A stretch of DNA of 9,743 nucleotides from JBEKCP01 sp050014815 (GTDB lineage Bacteria > Planctomycetota > Planctomycetia > Pirellulales > Thermoguttaceae), in the NCBI GenBank assembly GCA_050014815.1, contig JBEKCP010000176.1, forward strand, positions 1 to 9,743, read 5' to 3'. Shown in pieces: positions 5,209 through 9,743 of this stretch; position 1 is the first letter of the stretch; every line of letters starts with the position of its first letter. The position numbers and the translations under genes are program-made. Below the pieces are notes generated by a model. That model saw only the letters and a program-made list of their open reading frames with translations, was not told the DNA's origin and did not search any database.

Positions 5209-6540
5209 ATGCAGACCAAGACGCCGCTGTTCTTGATGTTTGTGTCGTTGGCGTCCGCTACCGTGGCGGCGGCTCGGGAACTGACGGCCACACCAGCCAA
5301 CCTCCGGCAGCAGGTCGCTGCCCTGCAACCCGGAGACACCCTCCTGCTTCAGCCGGGCAAATATCCCGGCGGAATCTGGCTCAAGGGGCTGCATGGCCGG
5401 CCGGACGCCCCGATCACGATCCGCGGCCAAGGCCCGCAGACAGTGCTTCTGGGCAGGGAGGGCACGAACACCGTCGATCTCAGCGACTGCCAATGGCTGG
5501 TGCTGCGAGATTTGACGTTCGACGGGCAGGGCAAGGAGGTGGACGCCATCAAGGCCGGCAAGGAGACTGCCCGCGGTTGCCACCACATTACCATCGAGAA
5601 CAACACGATCGTCAACCACGGCGCCAATCAGCAGATCGTGGGCATTTCCACGAAGTCGCCCTGCTCTGACTGGATCATTCGTGGGAATACGATCGTTGGC
5701 GCCGGCACGGGGATTTACTTGGGCAACTCCGATGGCAACCAGCCCTTTGTGCGCGGAATCATCGAGTACAACCTGATCCGCGATCCGATCGGCTACTGCA
5801 TGCAGATCAAGCACCAGAATCCGCGGCCCAACATCGAGGCATTGCCCCGCGAGCCGAGCACCACGATCATCCGCTACAACGTGTTCATCAAGGGGGACCG
5901 GCCGAGCCCGGATGGTAACCGGCCCAACCTGCTCGTGGATGGCTTTCCCGACAGCGGCCCCGGCTCCCAAGACCGTTGCCAGGTCTACGGCAACGTGTTC
6001 TTCCACAACCCCCGCGAGAGCCTGTTCCAGGCAACCGGCCGAGTCTCTATCCACGACAACGTGTTCGCGGACGTGCCGGGCACGGCCGTCGCCGTGGTGC
6101 CCCACGCCGGCAAGACGCCACGGCAGGTGTTCATCTACCACAACACTTTTGTGGGGATCGGGCGGGCCGTGGCAGTCTCCGGGATGCCTAGGGAGGGACT
6201 GGCCGTTGTGGCCAACCTTTCCGTCGTTGAGGGGAAACCGTCGCAGTCGTGGCTGGCCGGAAACGTGCGGTTGACCATGGCCGAGGCGGAGAAGATCATC
6301 ATTTCTCCTGTACCGCAGTTGGGTAAGCTCGACGCGCAGCCTCGCCGGCCGATTCCTGCAACGGTGCCGGTGGAGATTTGCGTCTTGTTGCAGCAGGACG
6401 TGGCCTGGGACCGCGACTTCTGGGGCAACGTCCGTGACCGTTTCGATCAGGCTGGCACCTGCCAGTCGTCGCTCCGGCAACGACCGATCGAGGCCCAGCG
6501 GCGACCACTGAAGTCTCCGGATGTGAAAACGCCCCCATGA
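5209..6540 (+). CDS. Secreted right-handed beta-helix protein
   Basis: Protein of 443 residues starting with a Sec signal peptide: basic start, hydrophobic core LFLMFVSLASATVAAA, likely cleavage near residue 22. It probably acts in the periplasm or outside the cell. The mature N-terminus has the typical entry to a parallel beta-helix: LRQQVAALQPGDTLLLQPG followed by PITIRG. Repeated coils follow with Asn-rich turns, such as HHITIENNTIVNH, DWIIRGNTIV, GIIEYNLIRD, TIIRYNVF, CQVYGNVFF and VSIHDNVFAD. This is the fold of pectate lyase-like and other polysaccharide-active proteins. Here I recognise no specific catalytic motif, so it may bind or cleave a polysaccharide or be structural. The last ~60 residues are Pro/Gln/Arg-rich and probably lie outside the helix. 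It is coupled to the PH-like gene upstream, and the DUF763 gene begins 27 bases downstream. Confidence 0.85.
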   Translation: MQTKTPLFLMFVSLASATVAAARELTATPANLRQQVAALQPGDTLLLQPGKYPGGIWLKGLHGRPDAPITIRGQGPQTVLLGREGTNTVDLSDCQWLVLRDLTFDGQGKEVDAIKAGKETARGCHHITIENNTIVNHGANQQIVGISTKSPCSDWIIRGNTIVGAGTGIYLGNSDGNQPFVRGIIEYNLIRDPIGYCMQIKHQNPRPNIEALPREPSTTIIRYNVFIKGDRPSPDGNRPNLLVDGFPDSGPGSQDRCQVYGNVFFHNPRESLFQATGRVSIHDNVFADVPGTAVAVVPHAGKTPRQVFIYHNTFVGIGRAVAVSGMPREGLAVVANLSVVEGKPSQSWLAGNVRLTMAEAEKIIISPVPQLGKLDAQPRRPIPATVPVEICVLLQQDVAWDRDFWGNVRDRFDQAGTCQSSLRQRPIEAQRRPLKSPDVKTPP

Positions 6541-6567
6541 CATCCTCAAGTCGACTACCATTTTGAG

Positions 6568-7752
6568 ATGAAACGCCGCGTTGCCCACCTGCCGCTGCAC
6601 TCGGGAAAGGCCCCGCCGTGGCTGTTCAAGCGGATGACCAAGCTGGCCGGGGCGGTAACGATGGCCATCGTCGAGGAGTTCAGCCCCGCCGAGATGCTCC
6701 GCCGGCTGTCCGACCCCTGGTGGTTCCAGGCATTCGGCTGCGTGTTGGGCTTCGACTGGCACAGCAGCGGCATCACGACGGTCACCTGTGGGGCGATAAA
6801 GGAGGCGGCCAAGGTTTGCGGCCCCGACCTGGGCATCCTGGTGGCCGGCGGCAAGGGTGCCACCAGCCGCAAGACGCCCCAGGAGATCGCCGACGCCGCC
6901 GACCACCACGCCATCACGGCCGGAGATCGGCTGGTCTATGCCTCGCGGATGAGCGCAAAGGTCGATTCGGCGGCCGTCCAGGACGGGTTTGCCATCTACC
7001 ACCATTCGTTCTTCTTCACGCCGGACGGGCAGTGGTGCGTGGTCCAGCAGGGCATGGACGCCGAGGGTGGCTGGGCTCGCCGCTACCACTGGCTGGGGGA
7101 GGGCGTCGAGGATTTCGTCTGTGAGCCCCACGCAGCCGTCCAGGATCTGGCCGAGCGGCCAGCGGAGGCGCTCCCCGGCGGGGCCGGAAGCGGCCAGCCG
7201 CAGTTGACACTCTTGAACATGGTAGCCGAGGAGGCCGGCGAAAACCGCCGGGCGAGTGCCGCCCTAGTGCGTGAGCCACCCGGCTGGCTGACGGACGAAG
7301 TTGAGCGGCTCACCGAAGGGCCGACGCTCTTTGCCCCGGCCCGCCATCCGGTGCTCGATCTGGACGTGGACCGCAACCGGCTCCAGCGTATTCTGACGAG
7401 CGCCCACGAGCAGAACCCGCAGGACTTCGAGACCCTGCTGGGGCTCCAGGGCATCGGGCCGGCGACCGTCCGCAGCCTGGCCCTGCTGGCAGAGATCATT
7501 TTCCAGGCACCGCCGTCGCGGCGCGATCCCACGCTGAGCAAGGGAACCCGTACGCGCCGCTGGGCCGACTACTCCTACGCTCACGGCGGCAAAGACGGAA
7601 CGCCCTTTCCCGTCGACCGGGACACCTACGACCGGAACATCGCCGTCCTAACTGACGCTGTGCGGAAGGCACGGCTTGGCCAGAATGACAAGTTTGAGGC
7701 CCTTCGGCGCCTATCACGGTTGGAAGGGCCTGCTTCTTCTCCTGCATCCTGA
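6568..7752 (+). CDS. DUF763 domain protein with helix-hairpin-helix motif
   Basis: Protein of 394 residues recognised as the DUF763 family from a run of strongly typical blocks. These are MKRRVAHLPLHSGKAPPWLF (residues 1-20), DPWWFQAFGCVLGFDWHSSG (49-68), AGGKGATSRKTPQEI (about 94-108), and FAIYHHSFFFTPDGQWCVVQQG. A helix-hairpin-helix type DNA-binding motif, GLQGIGPATVRSLAL, lies at about 292-306. The C-terminal signature YAHGGKDGTPFPV then follows. The ATG is preceded by a weak TTTTGAG. It follows the beta-helix gene by 27 bases with no visible terminator, so co-transcription is likely although the functions look unrelated. The family, best known from archaea and thermophilic bacteria, has no established function; HhH suggests nucleic-acid binding. 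The length looks complete. Confidence 0.88.
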   Translation: MKRRVAHLPLHSGKAPPWLFKRMTKLAGAVTMAIVEEFSPAEMLRRLSDPWWFQAFGCVLGFDWHSSGITTVTCGAIKEAAKVCGPDLGILVAGGKGATSRKTPQEIADAADHHAITAGDRLVYASRMSAKVDSAAVQDGFAIYHHSFFFTPDGQWCVVQQGMDAEGGWARRYHWLGEGVEDFVCEPHAAVQDLAERPAEALPGGAGSGQPQLTLLNMVAEEAGENRRASAALVREPPGWLTDEVERLTEGPTLFAPARHPVLDLDVDRNRLQRILTSAHEQNPQDFETLLGLQGIGPATVRSLALLAEIIFQAPPSRRDPTLSKGTRTRRWADYSYAHGGKDGTPFPVDRDTYDRNIAVLTDAVRKARLGQNDKFEALRRLSRLEGPASSPAS

Positions 7753-7850
7753 ACATCGGCGGCTTCCGTGGCGCCGTCTTCAGCGTCATGGCAGCGTTCT
7801 TGGTCCGCTAACTGGGACGACATGACGCGACATCGCTCTCCGCCCAGCAA

Positions 7851-8957
7851 TCACTCCCCGCACGTCCGGGCCAGCTCTCGAAGGTATTCGATCGCCTCGA
7901 CCAAATCCGGGGTCTGGACGCCTTGTGCCCGACCGTTCCGGTCGCAGCGGGCCAACAGCTTCAGTTCTTCGTAGTCTTCGGAGGCTTCCAGGCGCCGCCG
8001 GGCACGGACACCCAGGTTGCCGTCCAACAGATCCTGGCCCTCCATGTGATGCTCGATGAACCAGCCAACCCGCGGTGTGATGTGCCCGCCGAGGGCCTCC
8101 AGGCCGGTGCTCACATGGTCGTGTCGGTCGATCGCTTTGCCGACGTCGTGCAGGAGCGCTGCCAGCAGGAACTCCTCGTCGTAGGGAAGCTCGGCCCTGG
8201 CGAGATCGAAAACCTGGAGGCTGTGGTACAGGGCGTCCCCTTCGGGATGATACTTGGGGTTCTCCTTCACATTCTCCAACGGCAAGAGGAGCATCTCGTA
8301 AATCTGGAACCGATCAACCCGGCTCTCTGCTTCCAGGACCGATTGCTCCAGCGACACGTCGGGGTACTCGCGGACCTGCAACTGCTCCAACTCGGCGATG
8401 CTGGCCCGCTCGATCGCCTTGCCGGTGATCGAACTCTTGAACACGTAATGGGCCTTGTCGCTCGCGTACATGGTCAGCTCGAAAGGGAAGCGGTCGGCAA
8501 CGTGAATGTGGACGAACACGCGCTCCTCGCCGTGCTTTCGGACTTGCTTCCGCTCGACCTCGTAGGAGAACCCCTCCTCATCCAGGGTGGCGGCAACGGC
8601 CTCGATGCTGTCGGAGAAGAGGTGCAAATCAATGTCGGAGCCGCGACGGACGTGACCCGTCAGAGTGCTGCCGATCAGCCGCGGGCGAAAGAGCCGCAAG
8701 ATCCGCATCATGCGGAGGGCCTCCAGCCGCATGTCGCGGAGGTTCTCGGTCCGCCGCTCTCCTTCGTGGAGGCGTGCCCAGGCCTGGATTTGGTCGCGGA
8801 TCTCGCGATTGCTGGGCAGATCGCCCGGCTTAAATTCGCCTCGGGTGAGGCGTCGGGCGGCCTTGAGTTTTGCCCGGAAGTATTCGGTTTCCTCCCGGTC
8901 GTACATCAGCCGAGCGGCTTCCCAAGCCACCCGACGACGAATCTTGTCACTCGACAT
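7851..8957 (-). CDS. Nucleotidyltransferase-HD phosphohydrolase fusion protein
   Basis: From the ATG at 8957 the product has 368 residues. It has a helical N-terminus (1-90). A polymerase-beta-like nucleotidyltransferase core follows, with GS at 96-97, Asp108 and Asp110 in SDIDLHLF, and probably Glu160 in FPFELTMY as third carboxylate. The C-terminal domain is an HD phosphohydrolase: His245, His270-Asp271 in ALLHDVGKA, His303-His304 in IEHHM, and Asp339. All metal ligands appear present, so both domains look active. The order recalls CCA-adding/poly(A)-polymerase or GlnD-type proteins, but the other domains of those enzymes are missing; the substrate is unknown. The frame extends upstream to 9086, but those 43 residues look non-protein-like, and an AAAGG directly before the 8957 ATG is the better context. 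It converges on the DUF763 gene across a 98-bp gap with no clear terminator. Confidence 0.8.
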   Translation of the reverse strand: MSSDKIRRRVAWEAARLMYDREETEYFRAKLKAARRLTRGEFKPGDLPSNREIRDQIQAWARLHEGERRTENLRDMRLEALRMMRILRLFRPRLIGSTLTGHVRRGSDIDLHLFSDSIEAVAATLDEEGFSYEVERKQVRKHGEERVFVHIHVADRFPFELTMYASDKAHYVFKSSITGKAIERASIAELEQLQVREYPDVSLEQSVLEAESRVDRFQIYEMLLLPLENVKENPKYHPEGDALYHSLQVFDLARAELPYDEEFLLAALLHDVGKAIDRHDHVSTGLEALGGHITPRVGWFIEHHMEGQDLLDGNLGVRARRRLEASEDYEELKLLARCDRNGRAQGVQTPDLVEAIEYLRELARTCGE

Positions 8958-9125
8958 CCTTTGGCACCGAACGTAGCGGTGCGCGATACGGGGAATTGAA
9001 AAAGGGGTGCCGTTCCACCTGACGGAACACTCTCTATGAGCATATACGCTCCGCTGCCGTAAGGCAAGGCCGTGTTGCCAAAACATTGTGCGGATGCGGA
9101 CAACGGGCAGGGCAACGGAGGGCTA

Positions 9126-9455
9126 CTACTTCGCCATGTCCTTCAGCAGCTTCAGCGCCCGCACCTTGACCTTGGTGTAGGCGGGCTTGGCGGGGCGGTC
9201 CATCAGCTCACCCGGCTTAAACGGGTTCGGCACGCCCGTCTGGGCCTTCCGGGCCGGGACTTTCTTCTTCTCGATCTTCACCAGGCCGGGGATGGCGATC
9301 ACGCCCGCACCCTTGCTGCCCAGGCTCTTCTTGATCTCGGCGGCCAGGGCCTCCAACATGGCGGCCACCTGCTTCTTCGACACATCGGCGGCGGCGGCAA
9401 TGTTGGCCATCAGTTCGGACTTGGTCAGGGGCTTCTTGGCGGCAACTTGGGCCAT
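9126..9455 (-). CDS. HU-like DNA-binding protein
   Basis: Protein of 109 residues, slightly longer than HU (about 90). The N-terminus up to residue 8 is Lys/Ala-rich. Helices LTKSELMANIAAAADVS and QVAAMLEALAAEIKKSL match the HU dimerisation body, followed by the beta strand VIAIPGLVKIEKKK and the DNA-binding arm. At the arm tip the usual GRNP is GVPNP (74-78): the Arg is lost but Asn-Pro, which includes the intercalating proline, remains. The C-terminal helix VRALKLLKDMAK completes the fold. It is a nucleoid-associated, DNA-bending protein by homology; this divergent type is common in Planctomycetota as far as I recognise it. The ATG at 9455 has a purine-rich leader with AGGAG ten bases upstream, and a plausible promoter lies 60-90 bases upstream. 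The downstream gap (8958-9125) shows only weak inverted repeats. Confidence 0.88.
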   Translation of the reverse strand: MAQVAAKKPLTKSELMANIAAAADVSKKQVAAMLEALAAEIKKSLGSKGAGVIAIPGLVKIEKKKVPARKAQTGVPNPFKPGELMDRPAKPAYTKVKVRALKLLKDMAK

Positions 9456-9513
9456 GATTCTTCTTCTCCTTCTCGTCGGTGAATGATTTGTCTGTCACGA
9501 CTGGGGACGGGAT

Positions 9514-9542
9514 AATTTAAGCCGGTTCTTTGGAAAATGCAA
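9514..9542 (-). promoter_or_regulatory. Candidate promoter of the HU-like gene
   Basis: On the minus strand TTGCAT (9542-9537) and TAAATT (9519-9514) are 17 bases apart, each matching four of six consensus bases. This would give a leader of roughly 50 bases to the HU-like ATG at 9455. It lies in the gap between the upstream membrane-protein stop and the HU-like gene. Confidence 0.4.
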
Positions 9543-9573
9543 GGTCTCCCGCGCGCCTGGGAAGGGACCATCC

Positions 9574-9743
9574 TCATGGGACCTCCACGACTTGCCTCTT
9601 CTTCATGGCTCGGTGGCCGCCGGAGAAGACCCCGATGTCGAGCAGGACGGCAAAGATCAAGAGGATCAGGTATCCGCCTTGAATCTGGCCCGCGTTGTTG
9701 AAAAAGATATACATCCACGCCATAGACGTGTAGGGCAGGAAGA
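9574..9743 (-). CDS. C-terminal end of an unrecognised membrane protein (partial)
   Basis: Only the last 55 codons are in the window; the frame is open to the right edge. The visible tail begins FLPYTSMAWMYIFFNNAG, continues with a hydrophobic segment GGYLILLIFAVLLDIGVF (about 22-39 of the visible part) and ends in a basic tail, HRAMKKRQVVEVP, before TGA at 9574-9576. One clear transmembrane helix near the C-terminus followed by Arg/Lys fits an integral membrane protein with a cytoplasmic end. An ABC-type permease is possible but cannot be supported from this fragment. Its reading frame is better than the competing frame at 9425-9718, which is Arg/Pro/Gln-rich. It precedes the HU-like gene on the same strand with a 118-bp gap that holds that gene's probable promoter. 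Confidence 0.68.
   Translation of the reverse strand, partial: FLPYTSMAWMYIFFNNAGQIQGGYLILLIFAVLLDIGVFSGGHRAMKKRQVVEVP

Noticed and set aside
5080..7131. 683-codon minus-strand frame
   Set aside because: It spans three convincing plus-strand genes in antisense; a GC-driven shadow.
7753..7850. Bidirectional terminator between the convergent genes
   Set aside because: Only a short GGCGCC palindrome is seen, without a stable stem or T-run.
7923..8999. 358-codon plus-strand frame opposite the nucleotidyltransferase-HD gene
   Set aside because: It is antisense to a protein with complete catalytic motifs and shows no family features of its own.
9012..9050. Small inverted repeats between the HU-like and nucleotidyltransferase-HD genes as a terminator
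   Set aside because: Arms are only 4-5 bp (GTTCC/GGAAC, GAGC/GCTC) with no T-run; too weak to call.
8958..9086. 43-residue N-terminal extension of the nucleotidyltransferase-HD protein
   Set aside because: The composition is not protein-like, it overlaps likely promoter sequence, and the ATG at 8957 has better upstream context.

Overview
The window is GC-rich DNA that most resembles Planctomycetota. The clues are the type of Gfo/Idh/MocA oxidoreductase with a long charged insertion, a Uma2-type nuclease, a small HU-like protein with a Lys/Ala/Pro-rich sequence, and a secreted beta-helix protein. This placement rests on recognising protein styles; there is no marker gene, and the order within the phylum cannot be given. 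No complete mobile element, CRISPR array, rRNA or intact tRNA is visible.

Left part (1-3737, all + strand): the 3' part of a Gfo/Idh/MocA oxidoreductase that enters from outside the window, a Uma2/DUF820 family putative endonuclease, then a FucP-like MFS sugar transporter with its own good promoter (TTTACA-17-GATAAT) and a terminator-like hairpin after its stop. The oxidoreductase and transporter are both plausible sugar-metabolism genes, but the promoter between them argues against a single operon.

Middle part (3738-4753): about 1 kb without a credible protein gene. It is packed with structure: several hairpins, a short tandem repeat, a 43-nt 3' half of a tRNA-Ala(UGC) on the minus strand followed by its own terminator-like hairpin, a perfect 22-bp palindrome, and two related copies of an ~82-nt repeat whose outer stems differ by a compensated base pair. 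The tRNA fragment looks like the displaced end of an integration site. If so, the inserted DNA would lie to its right.

Right part, + strand (4754-7752): a probable three-gene run. It holds a two-helix membrane protein with a PH-like domain, a secreted right-handed beta-helix protein translationally coupled to it (the SD overlaps the upstream stop), and a DUF763 protein with a helix-hairpin-helix motif.

Right part, - strand (7851-9743): a nucleotidyltransferase-HD phosphohydrolase fusion converges on the DUF763 gene. Upstream of it lie an HU-like DNA-binding protein with a plausible promoter and the C-terminal end of a membrane protein that leaves the window. I see no clearly new multi-gene system. 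The most unusual material is the structured non-coding island at 3.75-4.75 kb.
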